Shown: positions 18,287 to 27,009 of the stretch, one piece after another
Layout of the letters: the number at the start of each line of letters is the position of its first letter
Numbering within the stretch: position 1 is the stretch's first letter
Assembly (NCBI GenBank): GCA_024233115.1
Contig: JACKQB010000006.1
Span: 310,001-374,000, forward strand
Length of the DNA stretch: 64,000 nucleotides
Source: Akkermansiaceae bacterium
GTDB taxonomy: Bacteria; Verrucomicrobiota; Verrucomicrobiia; Verrucomicrobiales; Akkermansiaceae
Reading direction: 5' to 3'
Notes under the pieces: generated by a model
What the model was told of the DNA's origin: nothing
Database searches by the model: none
What the model saw: only the letters and a program-made list of their open reading frames with translations
Translations under genes and position numbers: made by a program

Positions 18287-19129
18287 TCACGAACCCAGCA
18301 CCCTGGCCATCAAGCCGACGCGACCTTTGACATTGAATTTTCGGTACAACTGCCTCGCATAATCATGGATGGTATGAGTCGACAGCTGCAGTCTATCAGC
18401 GATTTCGCTTTCGGACAGATCGGTAAGCAACAGCCTGTATGTATCCATTTCACGGTTGCTCAGCAACGCCGACGACTCTAACAACCCACGTTCCAGACAC
18501 AAGCGCCTTTGCAAGCCGGGAACGCTGCCTACCGCCATTTGCAAAAAATCGCGATCCTCCGCTGTGTAGGGGGCAGCTCCCATCGGACGATCGATGACGA
18601 TGCATATTTCGCAGCTATCGGTAACCGGTGTGCTTGCAAATATACGCTCCCCGATACCATAGAAATCGTGAAATTTCTTTGAAATCCAGTGATTTTTCCA
18701 TTCCTGGTCAGTCGCCACATCATGCCGGATCAATGCCCGGGTATATCTCCCGGCCCCTTTGAGCAACTGCCTCGAAGCAGGATCGATTCCCTCTCTGCGT
18801 GCGTGCATCAGCCAGCGCTCGACGATTTTTTTGAAGACCCGTTCCGGGTTGAGATACTCCGCCGACATGGGCAACCATCCGTTCATGGTATCAAAAATCG
18901 TTTTATAATGGGCCGATGATATATCCCTCGGTAACCTTATTTCCTGACGCATCACTAACCAGGAAGCGTCTTTTGCGTTCAGAATAGCACAGGTTTCACG
19001 CAGAAAATACTTCAGGGCAGCCGTGGCATCCGCTACCGCAAACTGGGCAAGCTGAGACCAGATTTTCTGCAATGCAACCACGCGCTCGACGGCTACGCCT
19101 CCCGCCTTTGGCTCTTCCGACTCTAACAT
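18287..19129 (-). CDS. LuxR-type transcriptional regulator
   Basis: A 280-residue protein with a GerE/LuxR helix-turn-helix at the C-terminus (LSNREMDTYRLLLTDLSESE, then IADRLQLSTHTIHDYARQLY; end of domain KFNVKGRVGLMARVLG). The ~200-residue N-terminal region is GAF-like in feel (CEICIVIDRPMGAAPYTAEDRDFLQMA) and probably senses a small molecule or redox state; no receiver Asp is apparent. It is transcribed away from the GHL10 glycosidase gene across a ~400-base region, so it may control that gene. Confidence 0.8.
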   Translation of the reverse strand: MLESEEPKAGGVAVERVVALQKIWSQLAQFAVADATAALKYFLRETCAILNAKDASWLVMRQEIRLPRDISSAHYKTIFDTMNGWLPMSAEYLNPERVFKKIVERWLMHARREGIDPASRQLLKGAGRYTRALIRHDVATDQEWKNHWISKKFHDFYGIGERIFASTPVTDSCEICIVIDRPMGAAPYTAEDRDFLQMAVGSVPGLQRRLCLERGLLESSALLSNREMDTYRLLLTDLSESEIADRLQLSTHTIHDYARQLYRKFNVKGRVGLMARVLGS

Positions 19130-19524
19130 AACGTTAATAGCCTAACTTAATCCGGGGTAGACAACAAGTATATTCTAACATTACTTAAGATTTACAATAG
19201 CCATACAGTCAGACCACCATCAAAAACTACGCGTTTTATCCCCCCCTAATCAGGGGTATTGTCAGTAGAGGAAATCATGGTAAACTGCGCCATCTTGTGT
19301 GTTACAAGTTGTCGCGCAGCGATCTGGCTAGTTTTCTGATGTGTGTGTTACATTCGATGACCGTCCATGCCAATGGATGACAGGAGCTGCGCGGCATATT
19401 TTTTCCCAACGGGGCCTTTTTCTCTGCGGGTCCCTGAATGGGGAGGCTCGCCATGACGCTGAAGCCTCTGCCCGCTTGAGCTTTTACCTTGCTAACGGCA
19501 GTATGCGCGCGGATATTAACGGAA
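19130..19524. other. Divergent intergenic region
   Basis: About 395 bases between the LuxR-type gene and the GHL10 glycosidase gene. It contains an A/T-rich stretch around 19150-19235 that could hold promoters and a short imperfect palindrome, CCCCTAATCAGGGG, at 19243-19256. No coding frame here looks real. Confidence 0.5.
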
Positions 19525-20988
19525 ATGTTACAACGCATATTCACCCTACCGCTTTTGATCGTCGCCGGATGCCTTATTCCATTGCCACTCAAGGCCCAGG
19601 CTTACTCCCCGAGCCGGGAGAACCCGCCTGTGGTGACCAGGGAGTTCCGGGCTGCCTGGGTCGCCAGTGTTTATAATATCGACTGGCCTAGCCGCAAGGG
19701 CCTCCCGGCCTCAGCCCAACAGGCGGAACTGCGTGCGATGCTCGACCAGATGGTCCGCTTGAACCTGAACGCGATGATCCTCCAGGTGCGCCCACACGGG
19801 GATGCCCTCTACCCATCGAGCATCGAACCCTGGAGTCCCTGGCTGACGGGAACGATGGGAAAATCACCCGGCTATGATCCGCTTGCCTACTGCATCTCCC
19901 AGGCGCATGCACGCGGCATTGAGGTGCACGCATGGTTTAATCCGTTCCGCGCCCTGCCCAATGCATCCATGCCGACCTCAAGTAACCATGTCTGCCGCAC
20001 CCATCCATCGCTGATCCGCAATTTCAAGACCTGCAAATGGATGGACCCTGCCAGCAGCTTCACCCGCCAGAGGGCGTTGGCGGTCATCCTCGATGTCACC
20101 CGCCGCTACGATGTCGACGGCATCCACATTGATGATTATTTTTACCCTTACCCTGACGTGGATGCAAGTGGTAGGGCCAAACCCGTTTTCCCCGACGGAA
20201 AAAGCCCGGCGCAAAGACGCGGCTACGTCGATGACTTTGTGCAGCGGATGTACACATCCGTCAAAAAAACCAAACCCTGGGCACGCGTAGGAATCAGTCC
20301 GTTTGGCATCTGGAAACCGGGGGTCCCCTCCGGCACCACGGCGACCATCAACGCCTACGAACACCTGGCGGCGGATTCGCGCAAGTGGCTGGCCAACGGC
20401 TGGTGCGACTACATGTCACCACAGCTCTACTGGCGTATCCAGGGACCGCAAAGCTACACCAGGTTGCTCAGTTGGTGGCGTGGCCAGGGGAGTCGCCCGG
20501 TCTGGCCCGGAATCGCCACGGCCCGTATCAAGGGCAGTGAGGACCCAGGGCGGCCTGCCTCGGAAATCATCAACCAGGTGAACCTTTCCCGCACCACGGG
20601 ACGCAATTACGCCGGCCACGTCCACTGGAGTATGAAATCACTGCGGGAAAACCGGGATGGTATTTCCTCCCTGCTCGCCAAAAACACCTACACCACCGCG
20701 GCTCTGGTTCCCCCGATGCCGTGGCTCAGCCAGGACAAACCAAAAACCCCCGCTCTCAGCGCGGCAAGTTCCGGCGCGACGACCCTGGCCAGGTGGTCAA
20801 CTGTGCGGGGAGCCTCCAAGTACGCGGTGCAAGCCCGGTACGGAACAAACTGGTTCACCGTCAAGGTGCTGCCGGCCACCCTGACCAGCCTGTCGCTCAG
20901 CGGCAAGCCCGACGCGATCGCCGTCAGCTCGGTCGACCGCTACGGCACCACCAGCACACCCGCCGTGGTGACACGACGGGGACGGTAG
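19525..20988 (+). CDS. GHL10-family glycosidase (DigH/YngK-like), exported
   Basis: A 487-residue exported TIM-barrel hydrolase. The signal peptide is LQRIFTLPLLIVAGCLIPLP-LKAQA. The barrel (about 35-360) shows the family hallmarks EFRAAWVASVYNIDWPS at its start, ILQVRPHGDALYPS, GIEVHAWFNPFR, DVDGIHIDDYFYPYP with paired acidic residues at the active site, and GWCDYMSPQLYWR. The last ~85 residues resemble a fibronectin-III domain. E. coli DigH of this family cleaves denuded peptidoglycan, so a cell-wall role is likely. The start at ATG 19525 directly precedes the signal peptide; a TTG at 19489 is less likely. Confidence 0.85.
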   Translation: MLQRIFTLPLLIVAGCLIPLPLKAQAYSPSRENPPVVTREFRAAWVASVYNIDWPSRKGLPASAQQAELRAMLDQMVRLNLNAMILQVRPHGDALYPSSIEPWSPWLTGTMGKSPGYDPLAYCISQAHARGIEVHAWFNPFRALPNASMPTSSNHVCRTHPSLIRNFKTCKWMDPASSFTRQRALAVILDVTRRYDVDGIHIDDYFYPYPDVDASGRAKPVFPDGKSPAQRRGYVDDFVQRMYTSVKKTKPWARVGISPFGIWKPGVPSGTTATINAYEHLAADSRKWLANGWCDYMSPQLYWRIQGPQSYTRLLSWWRGQGSRPVWPGIATARIKGSEDPGRPASEIINQVNLSRTTGRNYAGHVHWSMKSLRENRDGISSLLAKNTYTTAALVPPMPWLSQDKPKTPALSAASSGATTLARWSTVRGASKYAVQARYGTNWFTVKVLPATLTSLSLSGKPDAIAVSSVDRYGTTSTPAVVTRRGR

Positions 20989-21013
20989 GTTTTCTCACGA
21001 ACCACCCCCGATG

Positions 21014-21047
21014 AAAAAAGGGCCCGCGCATCACGCACGGACCCTTT
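21014..21047. terminator. Bidirectional rho-independent terminator
   Basis: AAAAAAGGGCCCGCGC and GCACGGACCCTTT pair with small bulges around the loop ATCAC. It lies between the convergent GHL10 gene and the PEP-CTERM gene at 21094. Confidence 0.75.
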
Positions 21048-21093
21048 CCAAACACACGAAAAACAATAACCTATCAAATTTTTTTCCAGCCGA

Positions 21094-21873
21094 TTACTTG
21101 CGGCGACGGAGCATCAGCGCAAGGCCACCGAGACCGAGCAGTGCGGCTGAGCTTGGTTCTGGCACGGCTTGGGTCAGGACGATGTCGTCCAAACGGTAGG
21201 TCTCTTGTGAACCGGCGTTACCGATGTTCAAAACATTGAAGGTGAATGCCGGAGTCAGATCCTCCACGGTGACGTCTTCAACATGATTGGTGCCATTGAG
21301 TCCAAAGGTGAAGCTCACGTGGGTGGCGTCCACACGTTTGATGGTGGCGTTCACCGTATGCCAGCCAGTGCCGGTGAGGTCGAAATTATTCCCGCCGTCA
21401 GCCTCAGTAATCTTAGTTGTCGCTGACAACCCACTGGCTGCCTTCCACAATCCATCTGTTGTTCCATCCCCCCAGTTAGCAACGAATGTATAGCCTTTAC
21501 TTCCGTTACCCAGGTGGAAACGAAAACCACCACTAGCAACCGTTGGCGTGCTAGTAGCCTTAATCTTGAAGCTGAAATCGAGAGTATGACCATTTTCCAA
21601 AGTCACGTCCGAAAACGTGGTAATCATGGGGCGGAAGGTCCCGGTATTGGCCACCTGCATCACATTGTTCTGAGGAGCGCCATCGTCCACTAAGCTGGAT
21701 GTAACGTCTCCGTTGAAGGGAGTCCATTCAGTGTCGTTCGGATCATCAACATCATCGCCGAGAGTGGGGGTCGCACCGACGTCAAAAGTGTCGTTGAAAA
21801 TCGTCGCGGCTGTGGCCGTGGACGCAAAGGCGGCGAGGGTGGCCGCCGTGAGGATGGTATGTTTATATTTCAT
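21094..21873 (-). CDS. PEP-CTERM sorted exported protein, paralogue A
   Basis: A 259-residue protein with signal peptide (MKYKHTILTAATLAAFASTA), a beta-rich body with FNDTFDVGATPTLGDDVDDP and FTFGLNGTNHVEDVTVEDL, and the tail VPEPSSAALLGLGGLALMLR. It is a clear paralogue of the next gene upstream (22085-22867), sharing the signal peptide, a repeated body plan and a 28-base identical leader just before the ATG. The body resembles carbohydrate-binding jelly rolls, but its function is unknown. A pseudo-palindromic site lies about 105 bases upstream of its start. Confidence 0.87.
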   Translation of the reverse strand: MKYKHTILTAATLAAFASTATAATIFNDTFDVGATPTLGDDVDDPNDTEWTPFNGDVTSSLVDDGAPQNNVMQVANTGTFRPMITTFSDVTLENGHTLDFSFKIKATSTPTVASGGFRFHLGNGSKGYTFVANWGDGTTDGLWKAASGLSATTKITEADGGNNFDLTGTGWHTVNATIKRVDATHVSFTFGLNGTNHVEDVTVEDLTPAFTFNVLNIGNAGSQETYRLDDIVLTQAVPEPSSAALLGLGGLALMLRRRK

Positions 21874-21978
21874 ATCTGAATGCGGGGTTGAGTGAACTTA
21901 CCTGTGTTTGTTCGTTTGCTACCTGTATAGAATGGTGGAAGGCGTATCAAGCAGGAAGATACGACAAAACAGGCGACT

Positions 21979-21997
21979 GTTTCATATATGGACAATT
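21979..21997. promoter_or_regulatory. Putative operator TGTTTCATATATGGACAAT
   Basis: Nearly identical to the site at 23011-23029 and to one beside the IclR gene (41114-41131). It lies about 105 bases upstream of the PEP-CTERM gene ending at 21094. The halves TTTCAT and ATGGACA are roughly symmetric. Assignment as an operator is by recurrence only. Confidence 0.5.
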
Positions 21998-22084
21998 TCC
22001 CACGGACCGGTTCGCCGGGGTATGAACCCGGGGGAGGCAGGCTTTTGCAAAACAACGCGGAGCACCATGAAAAACTGCCGCCGC

Positions 22085-22867
22085 TTACTTACGGCGACGG
22101 AGTATCAGCGCAAGACCACCGAGGCCGAGCAGTGCGGCTGAGCTTGGTTCCGGCACGGCTTGGTAGGTCACCAGAACATCGTCCAGGAGGAAGGCCTGTT
22201 CTGAACTTCGGTTACCGATATGGAGACGATTGAAGGTGAACGTTGGAGTAAGGTCCTCCACGGTGACAGCATTCACGTGATTGGTGCCGTCGAGGCCGTA
22301 GGTGAAGGTCAGGTGGGTGGCATCCACGCGGGTGATGGTGGCGTTTACCGTGTGCCAGGTGGTTCCGGTGACATCAAAATCATCCCCGTCAATGCCAAAA
22401 CTATTGTTAGCTGATAGACCACCGTTGCCATGCCAAATAGCGTTTGTGCTTCCGTCACCCCAACTACTGAAAAATGCGTAACCACCAGCGTTTGTATCAT
22501 TCAGAACGAATTGGAAAGCCCCACTCGCGACCGTCGGCCCGCTAGTTGCCCTGACCTTGAAACTAATATCCAGAGAGTCACCATTTCCCAAAGTTGCCTC
22601 GGAGAATGTTGTGATTGCATAGCGAAAGGTTGTGTCGGGTGAGAACCCCAAGGTATTGTTTTGCGGCATACCATCGCCCACAAGTGTGACCGAGGTCCCC
22701 ACATGGGAAGCTGTCCAAGCTCCATCGTTCGGGTCATCGCCATCATCGCCGAGAGATGGGGTTGCTCCGACATCGAAGGTGTCGCTTAAAAGTGTTGTCG
22801 CGGCCGTGGCCGTGGAGGCAAAGGCGGCGAGGGTGGCCGCCGTGAGAAGTGTGTGTTTGTATTTCAT
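22085..22867 (-). CDS. PEP-CTERM sorted exported protein, paralogue B
   Basis: A 260-residue tandem duplicate of the protein at 21094-21873. It has the same signal peptide MKYKHT(L)LTAATLAAFASTA and the motifs SDTFDVGATPSLGDDGDDPN and FTYGLDGTNHVNAVTVEDLT, and ends VPEPSSAALLGLGGLALILR. The copies have diverged most in the middle (residues ~55-150), as expected for a surface-exposed or ligand-facing region. Leader sequences before the start codons are identical over 28 bases. The regulatory motif of paralogue A is repeated about 145 bases upstream here. Confidence 0.87.
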   Translation of the reverse strand: MKYKHTLLTAATLAAFASTATAATTLLSDTFDVGATPSLGDDGDDPNDGAWTASHVGTSVTLVGDGMPQNNTLGFSPDTTFRYAITTFSEATLGNGDSLDISFKVRATSGPTVASGAFQFVLNDTNAGGYAFFSSWGDGSTNAIWHGNGGLSANNSFGIDGDDFDVTGTTWHTVNATITRVDATHLTFTYGLDGTNHVNAVTVEDLTPTFTFNRLHIGNRSSEQAFLLDDVLVTYQAVPEPSSAALLGLGGLALILRRRK

Positions 22868-23010
22868 ATCTGAATGCGGGGTTGAGTGAGGTTGTTCGTG
22901 TCAGGTTGCTTTTCCTATGCCTTACCGGCGACGGATCGATCCGTAACTTACGCCTGAATTAAGGCATCGAAGGGGGCGCGACAAGTGGAAAAACCGGCAA
23001 AACGGGCGGC

Positions 23011-23029
23011 TGTTTCACATATGGACAAT
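23011..23029. promoter_or_regulatory. Putative operator TGTTTCACATATGGACAAT
   Basis: Second strong copy of the shared motif. It sits between the end of the sulfatase gene (23044) and the start of PEP-CTERM paralogue B, 144 bases upstream of the latter. Confidence 0.5.
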
Positions 23030-23043
23030 CCGCCCCCTTCGGG

Positions 23044-24507
23044 CTATTTCTCCGGGGTGTAGCTGTTCCTGGCGTCGCCGAGGATGGTGATCGGGAAGTT
23101 CGGGTTCTCCTGGTGCTGCTGCATCATTTTCTGCTTCATCTCTTTCACCCGCTGCGGGTGTTGTGCCGAGACATCGTGCTGCTCGGCGGGATCGGTGGCG
23201 AGGTTGTAGAGTTCGATGTGGGTGTTGCCGGCGTGGAGGTCTTTTTGCACCGCTTTCCAATCGCCCTGGCGCATCACCTGCCAGCCGCCGTAACCCCAGA
23301 ACTCCCAGTAGAGGAAATCGTGCGCCGCTTGTTTTTCCCCCAGCAGCTCGGGCAGGATGCTGATGCCGTCGGTTTGCGGGCACTTGGCGCCGGTCAGCCC
23401 GGCAAAGGTCGGCATGAAGTCCCAGAAGGCGCCGATGTGTTCGCTGTTGCTGCCGGCCTTGACCTTGCCCGGCCAGCGCACGATCAACGGCACGCGGATG
23501 CCGCCTTCGTAGAGAAACCCCTTGCGACCGCGCAGGCCGCCGCAGCCGTCGAAAAACTCGCGGTCGTAGCCGCCGACAAAGGTGGCGCCGTTGTCCGAGG
23601 TGAAGATGACGATGGTGTCGTCCTCCAGCCCGAGCTCCTTGAGCAGGGCGTTGATGCGGCCGACCGAGCGGTCGAGGTGGGAAACCATCGCGGCGTAGGC
23701 GGCGCGGGGGTGGGTGTGCGGCATGTAGGCGTATTCCTCGCCCTCACCGGTGAACGGTTTTTCGTCCCCAAAGACCTTGGTGTAGGCCGCGAGGTCCTCG
23801 TCCGGCACTTGCAGTGACACGTGCGGGATGGGGTTGGCGAAGTAGAGGAAAAACGGCTGGTCCTTGTTCTCGCGGATGAAATCGAGGCAGACTTTTTCCA
23901 TCGCGTCGGCGGCATAGACCTTGCCGGTGAAGCCGTGTTTGTTGCCGTCCAGATACTCCTTGCGGTCGTTGCGGTAGAGGTAGGTGGGGTAGTAGTTGTG
24001 CGCCTGGACCTGGCAGGCGTAGCCGTAATAGAGATCGAACCCCTGCTTGTTCGGGTTGCCGGAGTTCTGCGGGTGGCCGAGTCCCCACTTGCCGACACAG
24101 GCGGTTTTGTATCCTTGCCGCTGGAACAGATGGCCGATGGTGAAGGTACCTTCCTTGAGCGGCCACTGGCCGACAAAGCCATCGTCCACTTCCTCCTGGA
24201 TGCGTCCCTGCAAATGCGGCGAGTTGTGACGGATCTGGGCGTGCCCTTGGTGCAGTCCGGTCAGCAGGCTGCAACGCGCCGGCGCGCAGACCGTCTGGCC
24301 GGAGTAAAACTGGGTGAACTTCATGCCCTGCGTCGCCAGTGCGTCGATGTGCGGGGTCTTGATTTTTTTCTGCCCGTAACAGCCCAGCTCGCCGTAGCCG
24401 AGGTCGTCGGCGAGGATGAAGATGACGTTAGGTTTGCGGTTTTCCTGCGCCTGGGCCGGGGCAATCACGAGAAAAACGGAGCTAACAGCGATGAGGGATC
24501 GGATCAT
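23044..24507 (-). CDS. S1-family sulfatase (arylsulfatase type), exported
   Basis: Hydrolyses sulfate esters, here probably on a polysaccharide fragment. 487 residues from ATG 24507 with signal peptide IRSLIAVSSVFLVIAPAQA; an ATG at 24537 would lengthen the N-region by ten residues and is possible. Metal-ligand region FILADDLGYGELGCYG; formylglycine site CAPAR with the modified Cys at ~74; TACVGKWGLG and FTSDNGAT complete the active site. The C-terminal subdomain ends with LYNLATDPAEQHDV, usual for this family. A formylglycine-generating enzyme is needed but not in the window. It is divergent from a GH105 gene, suggesting a shared substrate with 4,5-unsaturated uronates. Regiospecificity is unknown. 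Confidence 0.92.
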   Translation of the reverse strand: MIRSLIAVSSVFLVIAPAQAQENRKPNVIFILADDLGYGELGCYGQKKIKTPHIDALATQGMKFTQFYSGQTVCAPARCSLLTGLHQGHAQIRHNSPHLQGRIQEEVDDGFVGQWPLKEGTFTIGHLFQRQGYKTACVGKWGLGHPQNSGNPNKQGFDLYYGYACQVQAHNYYPTYLYRNDRKEYLDGNKHGFTGKVYAADAMEKVCLDFIRENKDQPFFLYFANPIPHVSLQVPDEDLAAYTKVFGDEKPFTGEGEEYAYMPHTHPRAAYAAMVSHLDRSVGRINALLKELGLEDDTIVIFTSDNGATFVGGYDREFFDGCGGLRGRKGFLYEGGIRVPLIVRWPGKVKAGSNSEHIGAFWDFMPTFAGLTGAKCPQTDGISILPELLGEKQAAHDFLYWEFWGYGGWQVMRQGDWKAVQKDLHAGNTHIELYNLATDPAEQHDVSAQHPQRVKEMKQKMMQQHQENPNFPITILGDARNSYTPEK

Positions 24508-24587
24508 TCGAGTGGTGGTTTTCACAAGCAATAGCATGGCCAACTTGAGCTGCCGACGCAAGCCATCTGACGATGGATTTCCCGCCT

Positions 24588-24606
24588 TGTTCCATATACG
24601 AACGGA
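24588..24606. promoter_or_regulatory. Putative operator TTGTTCCATATACGAACGG
   Basis: A more symmetric variant of the shared motif (GTTC-CATATA-CGAAC), 80-100 bases before the sulfatase start. Match to the consensus is weaker than at 21979 and 23011. Confidence 0.35.
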
Positions 24607-24704
24607 TTGCCACAAAGGAAATTGCCTCTCCCCGGACAAACAGCTAGTTTTCCACATGAGCCACCCGGGCTGGATGGCCAAATATGGGGAGGCCAAGCTG
24701 TCTA

Positions 24705-24843
24705 ACCACTGATTACGCTGATTTTAAACTGATTTCATATCCTCCGCATTCAAAATGTGAATCTCCAATGCCTTCATGACTCGAATTCCTCTTCAGAGGG
24801 CATGCCCTCCAATGATCAGTCTAAAATCAGTGTAATCAGTGGT
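24705..24843. repeat. MITE-like element with 29-bp terminal inverted repeats
   Basis: ACCACTGATTACGCTGATTT (start of the left arm, 24705-24733) matches the complement of 24815-24843 at 27 of 29 positions. The ~80-base interior contains the small palindrome AGGGCATGCCCT and no gene. It lies in the 440-base divergent gap between the sulfatase and GH105 genes. This looks like a non-autonomous insertion; no target duplication could be assigned with confidence. Confidence 0.7.
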
Positions 24844-24947
24844 CAAATAAAGGACTCAACCCCACCTATTTCCCGGACCTAACCGCCCTGAACACCCCAA
24901 TGACTCCGAAACAATCACCACGAACCAACCCACCTGTGATAAGCACC

Positions 24948-26153
24948 ATGAAACCGACCCGACCCATGCCCCTCCCGACTTGGAAATCCGCCGCCCTGGC
25001 GATTGCCCTGATGACCGCCTCCGGCCAGGCCGAGGAAACCACCACCCCCACTAAGGAAGCTCCGGCGGCGGAAAAACCGGCGGTGGTCGATGCCGGCATC
25101 GTCGCCAAGCCGGTCAAACGCGCCGACATCATCCGCAACATGAGCGCCGTCAGCGCCTGGATGCACAAAAACCGCCAGCAGGTCAAAGGCGGACAGTTCG
25201 GCGACACCCACTGGACCGTCGCCACCTGGTATGCCGGCGAATACGCGCTCTACGATGTCACCAAATCCCCCGAACACCTCAAGCCGCTGATGGCGATGGC
25301 GGAGACCACCGAGTGGGAGCTCGGCCTGCGGGTGCTTTTTGCCGACGACCAATGTATCGCCCAGACCTACGCCGACCTCTACATGAACGTCAAAAAGGAC
25401 CCCGTGCTCATTGATCACATGCGCTACATCGCCGACTACATGATGCGCCTGCCCGGCGACCTGTCGTTGGAAAACCACCACCGGGTCAAGCTCATCGGTG
25501 AGTGGTCCTGGTGCGACTCGCTGTTCATGGCGCCGCCCGCATTCGCCAAACTCTACCAGGCGACCGGCGAGCGCAAGTATCTCGATTTCATGAATAAAAA
25601 GTGGTGGAAAACCTACGACTACCTCTACGACAAGGAGGAAAAGCTGTTCTTCCGCGACTCCTCGTATTTCGACCAAAAAGAAGCCAACGGCAAAAAGGTC
25701 TTCTGGGGTCGGGGCAACGGCTGGACGATGGGCGGCCTGGTGCGCGTCATCGACTGCCTGCCCAAGGACTACCCGGACTACCCGCGCTACATCACGCTTT
25801 ACAAAGAAATGGCGGAACGCATCGCCGGCTTGCAGCAGCCCGACGGCTTGTGGCGCGCCAGCCTGCTCGATCCGGACTCCTACCCTTCCGGCGAGACCAG
25901 CGCCTCCGGGTTCTACTGCTACGCCCTGGCCTGGGGCATCAACCACGGCCAGCTCGACAAAGCGACTTACCTGCCCAAGGTGAAAAAAGCCTGGTTCGCG
26001 CTCAACGCCGCGCTGCACCCGGACGGCCAGCTCGGCTACGCCCAACCGATCGGCCAGGACCCCAAGCACTGCTCGTTTGACGACAGCGAAGTGTATGCCG
26101 TCGGCGCCTACCTGCTGGCAGGCCGCGAGGTGCTCGGCCTGTTCGCTGAATAA
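24948..26153 (+). CDS. GH88/GH105 unsaturated uronyl hydrolase, exported
   Basis: Releases 4-deoxy-L-threo-hex-4-enopyranuronate from the non-reducing end of lyase products. 401 residues with an (alpha/alpha)6-barrel pattern. The two essential Asp residues of the family are placed in FADDQCIAQTY (~133/134) and EWSWCDSLFMAPP (D190); FWGRGNGWTMGG, YDYLYD and LDPDSYPSGETSASG are further family marks. A signal peptide (WKSAALAIALMTASGQA) follows the chosen ATG at 24948; ATG 24900 is in frame but adds a proline-rich lead. A proline/alanine-rich linker precedes the barrel. It is divergent from a sulfatase, pointing to a sulfated, uronate-containing substrate. Confidence 0.9.
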   Translation: MKPTRPMPLPTWKSAALAIALMTASGQAEETTTPTKEAPAAEKPAVVDAGIVAKPVKRADIIRNMSAVSAWMHKNRQQVKGGQFGDTHWTVATWYAGEYALYDVTKSPEHLKPLMAMAETTEWELGLRVLFADDQCIAQTYADLYMNVKKDPVLIDHMRYIADYMMRLPGDLSLENHHRVKLIGEWSWCDSLFMAPPAFAKLYQATGERKYLDFMNKKWWKTYDYLYDKEEKLFFRDSSYFDQKEANGKKVFWGRGNGWTMGGLVRVIDCLPKDYPDYPRYITLYKEMAERIAGLQQPDGLWRASLLDPDSYPSGETSASGFYCYALAWGINHGQLDKATYLPKVKKAWFALNAALHPDGQLGYAQPIGQDPKHCSFDDSEVYAVGAYLLAGREVLGLFAE

Positions 26154-26213
26154 ACCAACTTCGCATCATCCTACTATTGCACCAAAACCTCTCAACCTCC
26201 GGAACCTGGCATC

Positions 26214-26236
26214 ACGTGGTTAAGCCACGCTTTTCT
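26214..26236 (+). terminator. Probable rho-independent terminator
   Basis: CGTGG and CCACG pair around the loop TTAAG and are followed by CTTTTCT, 60 bases after the GH105 stop codon. The stem is short. Confidence 0.45.
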
Positions 26237-26306
26237 GGAGCCTTCCCCCGAGCCGGGCGATGTCAGCCGGCTTAAACCCTAACAAAAACCAAACCCTAAT
26301 ACACAT

Positions 26307-26960
26307 ATGATGAAAAACCCTAAAACGATCCTCACCGCGCTGGCACTCAGCTTGCCGCTTGGTGCCCACGCCGCGACGTTTGCGAGCTACGATGCAGGCG
26401 CCAACGCCAGTGGCAGCTACCGCCATATCGCCACGAATGAAACCTGGTTATGGGTCTACACCGCGTCAGACACCCACCCAGGCGGAACCGAGTGGGGAGA
26501 CTCGGAAGCATACGACGGCTATTCGTGGACACTGACCTTCGATCACGCGATTGACTTCAACCAACTCGGAGCCATCCTTCCCTTTGTCGATCTGGACCAG
26601 CCCGACGACTACCAGGGAACGATGACCGTATCCGGCGGCACAGCCACCACCAATACGCTCAGTATGAACTTTGTCAACGGCACCACCCCGGTTTACAACG
26701 GCGGCGACGGAACCTGGAGCGTGACCCTCTCAGGGCCCTCCAATAACAACGTCAGCACCAACCTCAATGGCTCGACCGGAACCTTCACCTCCCTGGCCTT
26801 CACCATGGATCCGGTGGCTCCTAATAACGGTGATCTGCTTGCCATGAGGGTTTTCACACAGTCTGGCTATGAACTCGTCCCCGAGCCCTCCAGTGCCGTC
26901 CTGATGAGCCTCGGAGGTTTGGCCTTGTTGATGCCTCGCCGCAGAAAAAGCGTTGCTTAA
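26307..26960 (+). CDS. PEP-CTERM sorted exported protein
   Basis: A 217-residue protein with signal peptide (KNPKTILTALALSLPLGAHA) and the tail LVPEPSSAVLMSLGGLALLM ending PRRRKSVA. The body is rich in Asn, Thr and Gly and has no recognised catalytic motif; NETWLWVYTASDTHPGGTEW and LTFDHAIDFNQLGAILPF suggest a beta-sandwich. Two adjacent ATG codons (26307 and 26310) are equally possible starts. It follows the GH105 gene by about 150 bases but after a probable terminator, so it likely has its own promoter. Confidence 0.85.
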   Translation: MMKNPKTILTALALSLPLGAHAATFASYDAGANASGSYRHIATNETWLWVYTASDTHPGGTEWGDSEAYDGYSWTLTFDHAIDFNQLGAILPFVDLDQPDDYQGTMTVSGGTATTNTLSMNFVNGTTPVYNGGDGTWSVTLSGPSNNNVSTNLNGSTGTFTSLAFTMDPVAPNNGDLLAMRVFTQSGYELVPEPSSAVLMSLGGLALLMPRRRKSVA

Positions 26961-27009
26961 AAGTGCACGCGACCAGAGTTTGCACTTACAGTCTATTGAC
27001 AGGAAAAAC

